From positions 1 to 37,344 of the forward strand of contig JAVJUS010000038.1 of assembly GCA_040220455.1 (NCBI GenBank): a DNA stretch of 37,344 nt, in the 5' to 3' direction. A program made the position numbers and the translations under genes. This stretch comes from JAVJUS01 sp040220455 (GTDB lineage: Bacteria > Pseudomonadota > Alphaproteobacteria > DSM-16000 > Inquilinaceae). The notes below the pieces were generated by a model. That model did not search any database and had not been told where the DNA came from. It worked only from the letters and a program-made list of their open reading frames with translations. Of the stretch, positions 16,100 through 23,819 are shown piece by piece (positions within the stretch are counted from its first letter, which is position 1; the number at the start of each line of letters is the position of its first letter).

Positions 16100-16878
16100 C
16101 CGCCAACCCCGCCGCCGGCCTCGCCGGCCTCGCCCGGCCCCCCCTCCTCCGCGACCGGGGCGGCGAGGGAGTAGCCGCCGCCCCAGTGCGTCCGGATGAT
16201 CGCCGGCGTCTTGGGGTCACGCTCGATCTTGCGGCGCAGGCGGCTGATCTGGTTGTCGATCGACCGGTCGAACACCGCCGCCTCGCGCCCGCGCGTCAGG
16301 TCGAGCAGCCGGTCCCGGCCCATGACCACGCCGGGCCGGCGCACCAGGGCGTCGAGCAGGCGGTACTCCCCGGTGCTCAGCGGCACGACCAGGCCGGCGT
16401 CGTCGATCAGGGTGCGCGTCGCCCGGTCGAGCGTCCAGCGGTCGAAGCGCGCCCGGTCGCGCGCCGGTGCGTCGCGCTGGGGCGGCAGGGCGTGGGTCCG
16501 GCGCAGCACCGCCTTGATCCGAGCGACCAGCTCGCGCGGGTTGAACGGCTTGGTGACATAGTCGTCGGCGCCGATCTCCAGCCCGACCACCCGGTCGGTG
16601 TCCTCGACCAGCGCGGTCAGCAGGATCACCGGCACCGTGCCGGCGGCGCGCAGCTCCCGGCACAGGACGAGCCCGTCCTCGCCCGGCATCATGATGTCGA
16701 GCACGACCAGGTCGATCGCCGCGTCGCGCAGGACGCGGCGCGCCGCGGCGACGGACTCCGCCCGGTCGACGCGGTAGCCCTGGCGCTCGAGATACCTGGC
16801 CAGGGCGTCGCGGATGTCCCGGTCGTCGTCGACGACCAGGATATGGGGGCTCGGCGGGGCGGCGGTGTCGGCGGGCAT
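16096..16878 (-). CDS. OmpR/PhoB-family response regulator
   Basis: A DNA-binding regulator of 260 aa from this start. The receiver domain begins HILVVDDDRDIRDALARYLERQGY, has the phosphoacceptor in DLVVLDIMMPGEDG, the conserved Thr in ILLTALVED and Lys in YVTKPFNPRELVARI. The winged helix carries LSTGEYRLLDALVRRPGVVMGRDRLLDL and RSIDNQISRLRRKIE...IRTHWGGGYSL, typical of OmpR. An ATG at 16962 would add a 28-aa Pro/Ala-rich extension. I prefer 16878 because receivers normally start near the first beta-strand and because a possible operator overlaps the upstream ATG. The stop overlaps the kinase ATG by 4 nt. A Gly/Glu-rich tail ends the protein. Confidence 0.95.
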   Translation of the reverse strand: MPADTAAPPSPHILVVDDDRDIRDALARYLERQGYRVDRAESVAAARRVLRDAAIDLVVLDIMMPGEDGLVLCRELRAAGTVPVILLTALVEDTDRVVGLEIGADDYVTKPFNPRELVARIKAVLRRTHALPPQRDAPARDRARFDRWTLDRATRTLIDDAGLVVPLSTGEYRLLDALVRRPGVVMGRDRLLDLTRGREAAVFDRSIDNQISRLRRKIERDPKTPAIIRTHWGGGYSLAAPVAEEGGPGEAGEAGGGVGG

Positions 16879-16951
16879 GGGTCGGGCGGTCGAGGCTGCG
16901 GGCTTCGGGGCCGAGTATGCCGCGCCCGGCGCCGCCGGCGGGCGGGTGAAT

Positions 16952-16967
16952 TGTAACGACATGTGTC
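16952..16967. promoter_or_regulatory. Possible OmpR-type direct-repeat operator
   Basis: TGTAAC (16952-16957) and TGTGTC (16962-16967) are two related hexamers spaced 10 bp start to start, one helical turn, in the region between the divergent regulator and EF-hand genes. Tandem hexamers at this spacing are the usual binding pattern of OmpR/PhoP regulators, so autoregulation and control of the EF-hand gene are possible. One instance of a degenerate motif is weak evidence. Confidence 0.3.
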
Positions 16968-17111
16968 AGGCCCGTCCGCCGTGACGGATCGATACGAATG
17001 CGGCCACGGGCCGGCAAAGTTCCGCGACAGATCCGGCGTGAAGTGGCCTCCGTGGCCGGCGCCCGACGCGGCTCGGCCTTCGATCGAACCGGAAACTCGG
17101 AGATCCTTGTC

Positions 17112-17693
17112 ATGACACGCATGAAACTCGCCCTCGCCACCGCCGCCACCGCGCTCGCCGTCGGCGTCGCCGCGGGCGGCATCGCCCTCGCCCATGACGG
17201 CCGCCAGGGAGGCCCGATGGGGGGCGGCCCGATGATGGGCGGCGGCATGATGGACGGCCCGATGATGGGGGGGCCGATGATGGGCGGCCCGGGCGGCGGC
17301 ATGATGGGCGGCGGCCATGCCCGCGTCTTCGAGATGTTCGACGCCGACGGCGACGGCACGATCACGGTCGAGGAGATCGCCGCCACGCGCGAGGCGCGCT
17401 TCGCGGAGACCGACGCCGACGGCGACGGGACGGTGAGCCTGGACGAGTTCGAGGCGCTGTTCCTGGAGATGATCCGCCCGCACATGGTCGACGCCTTCCA
17501 GCATCTGGACGCCGACGGCGACGCCGCGGTCACGGCCGAGGAATTCGCCGCGCCGATCGACCGCATGGCCGGCTTCGCCGATCGCGACGGCGACGGCGCC
17601 ATCGAGCGGGGCGAGATGGGCCGCGGCATGCGCGACGGCGGCCATCGCGGCTTCGGCCGTCACCACCACGGATGGGACGACGACGACGAATAG
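17112..17693 (+). CDS. Exported four-EF-hand protein with Met/Gly-rich tract
   Basis: A 193-aa secreted or periplasmic calcium-binding protein. The signal peptide spans about residues 1-27 (LALATAATALAVGVAAGGIALA-HD). A low-complexity Gly/Met/Pro tract follows (about 32-70, repeats of GGPMMGG). Four EF-hand loops come next: DADGDGTITVEE, DADGDGTVSLDE, DADGDAAVTAEE and DRDGDGAIERGE. The C-terminus is His- and Asp-rich (GRHHHGWDDDDE). The third loop has Ala where Gly-Thr/Ile is usual but keeps the Asp/Glu ligands. ATG 17112 follows GGAG with suitable spacing. It is divergent from the two-component genes and may be their target or a calcium buffer feeding the sensor; this is inference. The Met tract could also bind copper. 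Confidence 0.88.
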   Translation: MTRMKLALATAATALAVGVAAGGIALAHDGRQGGPMGGGPMMGGGMMDGPMMGGPMMGGPGGGMMGGGHARVFEMFDADGDGTITVEEIAATREARFAETDADGDGTVSLDEFEALFLEMIRPHMVDAFQHLDADGDAAVTAEEFAAPIDRMAGFADRDGDGAIERGEMGRGMRDGGHRGFGRHHHGWDDDDE

Positions 17694-17881
17694 GCCGGCG
17701 ACGAGGTGGCCCGCGAAGAGTGGGCCGGCGCACCCTTCGCGGGACGGCGCCCGACCTGGCCCGATGGCGATCCGGACCCCCGGGGACCGAAAAAGGGTGG
17801 CGTCCGGCCGCGGGACACCTACCTTCTGCGGCAGCGCCGCACGCCGATCCGGGCGGGCGCGGCTGGTCCGGAGGGTTTCGC

Positions 17882-18355
17882 ATGGAAGGATGGCTGTCGC
17901 TGCTGGTGTTCATCGCGCTCAACGTGGCCGTGGCCTCGACGGGCGCGATCTTCCAGCCGGGCGCCTGGTATCGCGAGCTCGCCAAGCCCCGCTGGAACCC
18001 ACCGAACTGGCTGTTCGGCCCGGTCTGGACGGTGCTCTACGCCACGAACGCGGTGTCGGGCTGGCTGGTCTGGGAGACGGCCGGCGGCGCGGCCGGCTGG
18101 GCCTTCGCGATCTATGGCATCCAGCTCGCGCTGAACAGCCTCTGGTCGTATCTCTTCTTCGGCCTCAAGCGCATGGACATCGCGTTGGGCGAGGTCGGCC
18201 TGCTGTGGCTGTCGATCGCCGCCACCATCGCCGCCTTCGCCCCGTTCCACACCGGCGCGGCGCTGATGCTGGTCCCCTACCTCGCGTGGGTCACCATCGC
18301 CGCGGCGCTCAATCTCCGCCTCCTGCAACTGAATCGGGATCGGGTGGGGGCTTGA
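17882..18355 (+). CDS. tspO: TspO/MBR family tryptophan-rich sensory protein
   Basis: A 157-aa five-helix membrane protein of the translocator/peripheral benzodiazepine receptor family, known to bind porphyrins and other hydrophobic ligands and to influence tetrapyrrole and stress responses. The conserved block WYRELAKPRWNPPNWLFGPVWTVLYATNAVSGWLVWE (about residues 29-65) and the later ALNSLWSYLFFGLKRMDIAL carry the diagnostic Trp, Pro and Asn residues. ATG 17882 is preceded by GGAGG (17870-17874) with 7-nt spacing. It is 188 bp after the EF-hand gene, on the same strand. A GC hairpin at 18421-18444 may end its transcript. Confidence 0.94.
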   Translation: MEGWLSLLVFIALNVAVASTGAIFQPGAWYRELAKPRWNPPNWLFGPVWTVLYATNAVSGWLVWETAGGAAGWAFAIYGIQLALNSLWSYLFFGLKRMDIALGEVGLLWLSIAATIAAFAPFHTGAALMLVPYLAWVTIAAALNLRLLQLNRDRVGA

Positions 18356-18420
18356 GGCCGCCGGAGCTGGCGGGAGTGACGCGACCGGACGCGCCAGCTA
18401 CGAGAGCCCCGAAAACGAAC

Positions 18421-18444
18421 GGGGGTGGCGCTGTGGCCACCCCC
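18421..18444 (+). terminator. GC hairpin downstream of tspO
   Basis: GGGGGTGGC (18421-18429) pairs perfectly with GCCACCCCC (18436-18444) around a 6-nt loop, 65 bp after the tspO stop. It lies between converging transcripts and could serve either strand. No T-run follows, so intrinsic termination is not certain. The 150 bp beyond it, up to the eCIS operon, are AT-richer and hold nothing I recognise. Confidence 0.5.
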
Positions 18445-18598
18445 TGGCTCGTCGCACGGGTTTCGACCCGATCATGCTTCAACGTATACCGAGTCCGACG
18501 GAACACTAGGGAACCGACGTAACCGTTCAGAATCCACACGAGAGAGGACCGACAGTCTGCTTGATCGCAGGCTCCGAGCCGTGTCGTTTCAGACCTGC

Positions 18599-21500
18599 TT
18601 ACGTTAGCACGTTTTCGTCCCGGCCGCGAACAAGAGTCTGCGGCGGCAGGTCGAGCGGCTGGACCGTGTCCAGGATCACGTTGTCGCGCACCAGCCAGGG
18701 CGGCAGCCGGCCCGGCCCCTCGCCGCCCGGATTGTTCACGGCGATGCCGAAGACCGGGCCGGTCACCGCGTTCTCCGTCACCGTCAGGAAGCGGCCGCGC
18801 GGGCCGTGCACCTGGATGCCGGTCGAGTGCAGCCGGTCGAAGCCGGCCCGGGCCGCCGCTTCCGCCGCCCGGCCGGCGCGGCCGGCCCGGCCGTCTAGGC
18901 TGTCGGCGGCGTGCGCCGTCTCCAGCGCGATGTCGTTGCCGGTGACGCGGATGCGCTCGGCATTGCCGACGAAGACGCCGTGACGGTCCGCGTTGAGCGG
19001 CACGACCGCCAGCGCCACCCGGTTGTCGGCCACCGTCACCCGGCCGGCCGAGCGGGCGGGCGCGCGCACGCCGGGCGCCGTGCCGCCGCGGTCGCTCACC
19101 CCGACATGGATGCCGATCATCGCCCGGTCGATCCGGTTGCCGGTGATCGCCACGTCCGCCGCCGCCCGGCCGGCGACGACGATGGCGCGGCGCAGCACCG
19201 GGGCCGAGGCGGCGCGCACCTCGCGATAGAAGCCACGAAACCGGTCGCTGGTCGCGCTTTGCCGGTCGCGGCCCAGCCGGACCCGTCCGGCATTGGTCCA
19301 GATCGTCGCCGCCACGCGGCCCAGATGCTGGGCGACCTCCCCGACCTCCCCGTTGGCGCCGACGCCCGGCGCGATGTCCAGGCGGAGATAGTCCTCCCAG
19401 GCCTGCGCGATCGCCGCCGGCGCGTAGAACCGCGCGCCGTACCGCCCGGCGAAGTCGTCGACCGCCAACGCCCGCCAGAGCGCGCCGCGCACCGAGTCCG
19501 GCCGGCGCCCGCTGTCCGGCATGACGCCGCGCGCCACCGACAGGAAGCGCAAGGTGAGCGCCGTCAGGTCCGCGCGCACCGCCGGATCGCGGGTCCAGCG
19601 CTCGAAGGCCCGGTCCGCGTCAGCCTCCGCCAGGGTCGCGATACGGTTGTCGGCGACGCGCACGGTCGCGCCATTGACCACGAGGATGCCGGTCTGCTGG
19701 TCGCCGACCGTCAGGCGGCTGTCGCGCACCGTCACGTCGCCGGCGCCGGCCCTGTGGCGGCGCTCGCCCTCGGCCCGGCGCCGCGCCGTGATGCAGGCCG
19801 AGCCCTCGCGCCGGCCCGGGCCGCAGGTGATCCACGCCCCCTCGACCGTCACCGGGCCGCAATCCTCGAAGCCCAGCGCGCCGTAGAGGTCCCTCGGGTC
19901 GTCGGCGACCATGCCGGTCCCGGTCACGCCGGCGCTGATCGCCAGGTCGCGCACGGTCACGCTGGCGCAGCGCGCGAAGACCAGCGCGCGCAGGGAGTCC
20001 CGGATGACGATGCGCGTGCCCGGCCCGGCGCCGTGGAGCACCAGATGCCCCCGGCTCGCCACGCGCAGCGGCCGGTCGAGCACGAACTCCCCGACCGGCA
20101 GGCAGATCTCCGCATGCGCCCCGGCCGGAACGCGGGCCATAACCTCGGCCAGGTCGTCGCCGGCGCGGGCGGTGACCGTGCAGGTGCCGTCGCCGTCCCG
20201 CGCCAAGCGGTCGAGCGCCTCCTTCACCGTCTCGACGCCGGTCAGGTGGCCCGCCGGCGGGGTGTAGCCGACATCCTCCGCCCGCAGGTCGGTCAGCGGC
20301 GGGAAGAGCGCGCGCAGATCCGCCTCGACCACCAGGCCCGCGCCCTGGCGGCGGACCAGCGCGAGCGCGCAGGCATGGCGCTCCCCGCCGGCCGGGCCGA
20401 CGAACTCCGCCCCGTCCGCCACCAGATCGGGCGGGTCGTAGGGCGGCCAGAGCACGTTGCCCGTCGCCGTACGCGCCGGCACGACCCAGTACGTCCCGGC
20501 GGCGTATGTGCCCGGTCGGAAGCGCACGCGTACGCCCTTCTCCAGCGCCTGCCAGTCGCCGGTCATGGCGACGACCGCGTCGCCGCCCGGGTCGGTGCGC
20601 CAGGTCCGCAGGCGCGGCCCCGCCTCCATCGGCGGGATCGCCGGCGCCCCGTCGAAGGCGAGCGGCGCGCCGGGCGCGCTGGTGATCCGGGTCATCGTCC
20701 CCGGCCGGGCGAGCCGGTCGTCGGCGACCGTGACCAATTCCACTCTGACACCCGGGGCGTACAGCGCTTCCGGCCCGCGCGGATCCTCGGCCGGCACCAG
20801 TGCGTTCTCCGGCGCCGGCGTCCGGGTCAGGACCCAGGGCGTCGAGGACTCGCCCGTCCATTTGAAGGCCGGCGGCTGTTCGCCCGGCGGTGGCGGGAAG
20901 GTGCCGCCGCGATGGATCTCGATGCGGTAGAGCCGGTTGGCGGTATCGAGGTAACCGGCCTCCGGCGGCAATAGGCAGTCGCCCTCGTCCGCGTTGTCCG
21001 CCGGATCGGCGACGCCGGCAGCCATCAGCCCGGTCGGCGCCACGGCCGCCGGCAGCGCCAGCGTGCCCGCCGCCACCCGCGCGCGGAGCTGGTCCGCCGT
21101 CAGCCCCAGCTCGGCCAGCGGCGTGAGGCGGACATGCCAGTCGAGCTGGCGGCGCGTCGCCGTGTCCGGCCCGCCCAGCGCCACGTCGGCGAGGTCCGGC
21201 GACTCGGCCACCGTTCGGTCACGCAAGCCCGCGACGACCTGGACGACCGCCTGCTCCCCGTCCGCGATGTCGGCCAGCTCGGCGAGCGGCGGCGTTCCAA
21301 GGGCGAGGCCCTGGTCGCCATAGGCCAGCGGCGCGCGGTTCTCGATCGCCAGGCCGTCGAGGAACAGCGTGCCCTCCCCGACGGTGAAGCCGCCCGCGCC
21401 GCCGGCGGTGACGGCGAAGCCCGGGTCGCCCTTGGGCGCGCCGCAGGGCCCGATGGTCCAGCGGCCGAGGCGGCGGTCCCGCTCCAGGGAGATGGCCGCC

Positions 21501-21610
21501 TGCTCGTTCCAGTCCGCGTCGAGCAGCGCGCGGCCCTGCTGCAGGGCGACGCTCTGGTCCCCGAGACGGATGGCGCGTGCCGAGGTGATCCGGCTGAAGT
21601 CTCCGCGCAT
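18599..21610 (-). CDS. DUF6519 / right-handed beta-helix protein, last gene of the eCIS operon
   Basis: A 1003-aa protein. The N-terminus MRGDFSRITSARAIRLGDQSVALQQGRALLDADWNEQ matches the DUF6519 family (the LQQGRxxLDADWNEQ signature). The C-terminal half has ladder-like beta-helix repeats: HLVLHGAGPGTRIVIRDS, SVTVRDLAISAGVTG, VTVEGAWITC, VTVRDSRLTVG, ATVRVADNRIATL, and later VAITGNRIDRAMIGIHVGV, GRVTVADNRVAL, IRVTGNDIAL. Such beta-helices are typical of tail spikes and carbohydrate-binding fibres, so a distal fibre or target-binding role is inferred. It follows the operon but is set apart by 133 bp with two hairpins. A strong GGGAGGG lies about 10 nt before ATG 21610. No signal peptide. Confidence 0.85.
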   Translation of the reverse strand: MRGDFSRITSARAIRLGDQSVALQQGRALLDADWNEQAAISLERDRRLGRWTIGPCGAPKGDPGFAVTAGGAGGFTVGEGTLFLDGLAIENRAPLAYGDQGLALGTPPLAELADIADGEQAVVQVVAGLRDRTVAESPDLADVALGGPDTATRRQLDWHVRLTPLAELGLTADQLRARVAAGTLALPAAVAPTGLMAAGVADPADNADEGDCLLPPEAGYLDTANRLYRIEIHRGGTFPPPPGEQPPAFKWTGESSTPWVLTRTPAPENALVPAEDPRGPEALYAPGVRVELVTVADDRLARPGTMTRITSAPGAPLAFDGAPAIPPMEAGPRLRTWRTDPGGDAVVAMTGDWQALEKGVRVRFRPGTYAAGTYWVVPARTATGNVLWPPYDPPDLVADGAEFVGPAGGERHACALALVRRQGAGLVVEADLRALFPPLTDLRAEDVGYTPPAGHLTGVETVKEALDRLARDGDGTCTVTARAGDDLAEVMARVPAGAHAEICLPVGEFVLDRPLRVASRGHLVLHGAGPGTRIVIRDSLRALVFARCASVTVRDLAISAGVTGTGMVADDPRDLYGALGFEDCGPVTVEGAWITCGPGRREGSACITARRRAEGERRHRAGAGDVTVRDSRLTVGDQQTGILVVNGATVRVADNRIATLAEADADRAFERWTRDPAVRADLTALTLRFLSVARGVMPDSGRRPDSVRGALWRALAVDDFAGRYGARFYAPAAIAQAWEDYLRLDIAPGVGANGEVGEVAQHLGRVAATIWTNAGRVRLGRDRQSATSDRFRGFYREVRAASAPVLRRAIVVAGRAAADVAITGNRIDRAMIGIHVGVSDRGGTAPGVRAPARSAGRVTVADNRVALAVVPLNADRHGVFVGNAERIRVTGNDIALETAHAADSLDGRAGRAGRAAEAAARAGFDRLHSTGIQVHGPRGRFLTVTENAVTGPVFGIAVNNPGGEGPGRLPPWLVRDNVILDTVQPLDLPPQTLVRGRDENVLT

Positions 21611-21646
21611 GGGTTCTCGCCCCTCCCTGATCGGGCTCGTGTTCTG

Positions 21647-21690
21647 GGGCGATTTCCGAACCGACGGCGGCGTCCGTTCGGAAATCGCCC
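21647..21690. repeat. 15-bp perfect hairpin upstream of the DUF6519 gene
   Basis: The arms at 21647-21661 (containing GGCGATTTCCGAAC) and 21676-21690 are perfectly complementary over 15 bp, with a 14-nt loop. It sits 36 bp before the DUF6519 start, in what would be the leader of its mRNA. It may be a dispersed palindromic repeat, a terminator-like element, or an RNA stabiliser. Confidence 0.7.
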
Positions 21691-21702
21691 TATCATCAAT
21701 AA

Positions 21703-21748
21703 CCTAGAGCATCTTATCTGCGCCCTTCGGGACACAGGATGCTCTAGG
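21703..21748 (-). terminator. Long hairpin at the 3' end of the fibre gene
   Basis: CCTAGAGCATC (21703-21713) and GATGCTCTAGG (21738-21748) pair perfectly over 11 bp. The TAG stop of the fibre gene (21744-21746) lies inside one arm. On the minus strand the stem is followed by TTATTGATGATA, weakly T-rich, so partial termination or mRNA 3'-end protection is plausible. The 'CTAGAGCATC' type is also a common alphaproteobacterial dispersed palindrome. Confidence 0.6.
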
Positions 21749-23819
21749 GCCGCTCGATCCGCAGGCCGACGTCGTGGCCGAAGCGGGTGAAGTCGGGTAG
21801 CAGTCGGGCCAGGCGGTCGAGCCGCTGGCCGATCGCGGCGTCGGCGAAGGCGCCGATCTCCCGTCCGTGCTCGCCGCCGAGGCGGATCGCGTCGCTCGTC
21901 TCCGGGCGCAGCGCCGCGTAGCCGGGCGCGCCATAGGCCGTCGCCTCGAACCACGGGGCCGGTGGCGGGCCCTGGGATATCCAGGGCAGGCAGCGATAGG
22001 GCCGCGGCACGACCGATCCCGGCGGCAGGGCGCAGTAGCGGAAGCACCCGGTCTGGACGCCCGTCACGCGCACCAGCGGCGCCGGCGCCCCGCCCCGGGG
22101 ATCGGCGGCGAGCAGGCCGGTCACCTCGCGCACCGCCATCAGGCGGACCGCGCCCAGGATCGTCGTGTCACGGATATCGGCGATGCCGGCGTCGAGGAAG
22201 CCGCCCGCCCCGTCCGGGCCGCCGGACAGGGCCGGCCGCGCCGGATCGGGCGCGTCGAGGATCGAGGCCTCGATATCGATCGTGGAGTCGGGGTCGAGCT
22301 CGACCGGCCCGGTGACGCAGCGGCGCAGCGCGACCGTGCAGCCGCGCGCCTCGATCCGGAGCGACGCCGCGGCCGGCGATCCCGGAGTCCCGTCGGGGCC
22401 GACCGTCAGGCCCGGAACCAGGGTGCAGTCCTCCAGCACGACGGCGCGCAGGCCCCGGCTGCCGGCGGGCTGGCGCACGACGAGCGTCCCGCCGGCGATG
22501 CGCAGGCCGCGCAGGGTCAGCGTCGCGTCGCGCCCGCCGGTGATCTCCACCGTGCCCGCCCGCTCCAGCAGCGGCCACTGCCCCGAGCGGGCGGCGAGCA
22601 CGCAGTCCGTGTCGGCCGGCACGGCGATGGTGGCGCGCAGCGGCAGCGTGCGGCTCGTCGCCAGGGCGATCACCGGGACGGCGGAAAAGGCGGGCAGCGC
22701 CGTCGCCGCGTCGTCGACCACCCGTACCCCGTCGCCGAACAGGTCCGCCTCCGCCCGGGCGTAGGCGCCGCCGCCGATCGCCGCCGGCGCGGCGAAGGCG
22801 TAGTCGACGCGCACGCCGTCGGCCGGGTCGATGCGATCGCCCAGGATGAAGCGCCCGAGCGCCGGGTCGAGCTTGGTCGGCGCCGGGTCGCGGGCCGGGC
22901 CGCGCCGGTTCCAGGTGCCGTCCGGCCGGTCGGCCAGGTTGCAGACCAGGATCTCCTCGGCCGGCACCGTCTCGCCGCCGACGCGGATGGCGAGGCTCGG
23001 GCCGTAGAAGGCGGCCGGCTCGCGGCGCATCGCCGTCCGGTCGATCGCGTCGGGCAGGTCCGCCGCCCGGGTGCGCGTGCGCGTGGCGTCGGCGAGCCCG
23101 GCGACGTCGCGCACCAGCGCCCGGTCGAGGCCCAGCGGGTCGAAGCGGAAGCGGCGCGAGGCGCCTTCCCGCCGGGGCTGCGCGCCGACATGGCGCCGGC
23201 TCTGCCACGGCCAGACGAAGACGCCGACATTGGGCAGGTTGACCCGGCCGCCGTCGATCATGCGGCGCATGTCGGCGCTGCGCGGCACGGCGCTGTCGGG
23301 GCGGTCGAGCCGGGCCAGCGCGGCGCCGTCGGTGGTGTCCACGCTCTGCGGCGCGAGCGGCGGCGGCAGGTCGAGATGACGCGCCACCAGTACCCGGGGG
23401 AAGTATTCCACCGCCATCACCGGCCGGCGGGTCGCCGCCCGGCCCAGGATCTCGAGCGCCAGCAGGGTGCCCTTGCGCCGGCGCGTCGCCACCGTGTCGG
23501 CGACCCGGGCGCGCGCGGTGTCGGCCGCGCCCTCGCCCTCCGGCAGGGCGCGCGCGGCGACCAGGTCGCCGATATAGGGCACGACCCAGTCGGCGCAGGT
23601 CTCGATGAACTGGTCGGCGTAGAGTTGGTCGATATCCGCGTCGACCGCATCGAGCATGCCGGCGAGGATGTCGACGAGCTCGAAGAGCGGCCCCGTCGCC
23701 TCGTCGATCGGCGGCAGGGGCAGACCCAGGCGCGCGCGCTCGGCCTGGCCCTCGTGGGCGTCGCGGGCGCGCAGGAATTCCGGCAGCAGGCGATAGAGGG
23801 TCTCGGCGTCCACGCTCAT
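21744..23819 (-). CDS. eCIS tail protein I / fibre-like protein
   Basis: A 691-aa protein. The helical N-terminus (LYRLLPEFLRARDA, PLFELVDILAGMLDAVDADIDQLYADQFIETCADWVVPYIGDLV) resembles phage tail protein I, which joins baseplate to fibres. The middle part (about residues 415-570) is beta-solenoid-like (TLTLRGLRIAGGTLVV, RAVVLEDCTLVPGL, STIDIEASILD, ADIRDTTILGAVRLM). A Cys-rich segment follows: QTGCFRYCALPPGSVVPRPYRC. The C-terminus (GEHGREIGAFADAAIGQRLDRLARLLPDFTRFGHDVGL) returns to a compact domain. The ATG overlaps the upstream baseplate gene by 4 nt. Role inferred: connector between J-like baseplate proteins and the terminal fibre. Confidence 0.83.
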   Translation of the reverse strand: MSVDAETLYRLLPEFLRARDAHEGQAERARLGLPLPPIDEATGPLFELVDILAGMLDAVDADIDQLYADQFIETCADWVVPYIGDLVAARALPEGEGAADTARARVADTVATRRRKGTLLALEILGRAATRRPVMAVEYFPRVLVARHLDLPPPLAPQSVDTTDGAALARLDRPDSAVPRSADMRRMIDGGRVNLPNVGVFVWPWQSRRHVGAQPRREGASRRFRFDPLGLDRALVRDVAGLADATRTRTRAADLPDAIDRTAMRREPAAFYGPSLAIRVGGETVPAEEILVCNLADRPDGTWNRRGPARDPAPTKLDPALGRFILGDRIDPADGVRVDYAFAAPAAIGGGAYARAEADLFGDGVRVVDDAATALPAFSAVPVIALATSRTLPLRATIAVPADTDCVLAARSGQWPLLERAGTVEITGGRDATLTLRGLRIAGGTLVVRQPAGSRGLRAVVLEDCTLVPGLTVGPDGTPGSPAAASLRIEARGCTVALRRCVTGPVELDPDSTIDIEASILDAPDPARPALSGGPDGAGGFLDAGIADIRDTTILGAVRLMAVREVTGLLAADPRGGAPAPLVRVTGVQTGCFRYCALPPGSVVPRPYRCLPWISQGPPPAPWFEATAYGAPGYAALRPETSDAIRLGGEHGREIGAFADAAIGQRLDRLARLLPDFTRFGHDVGLRIERP

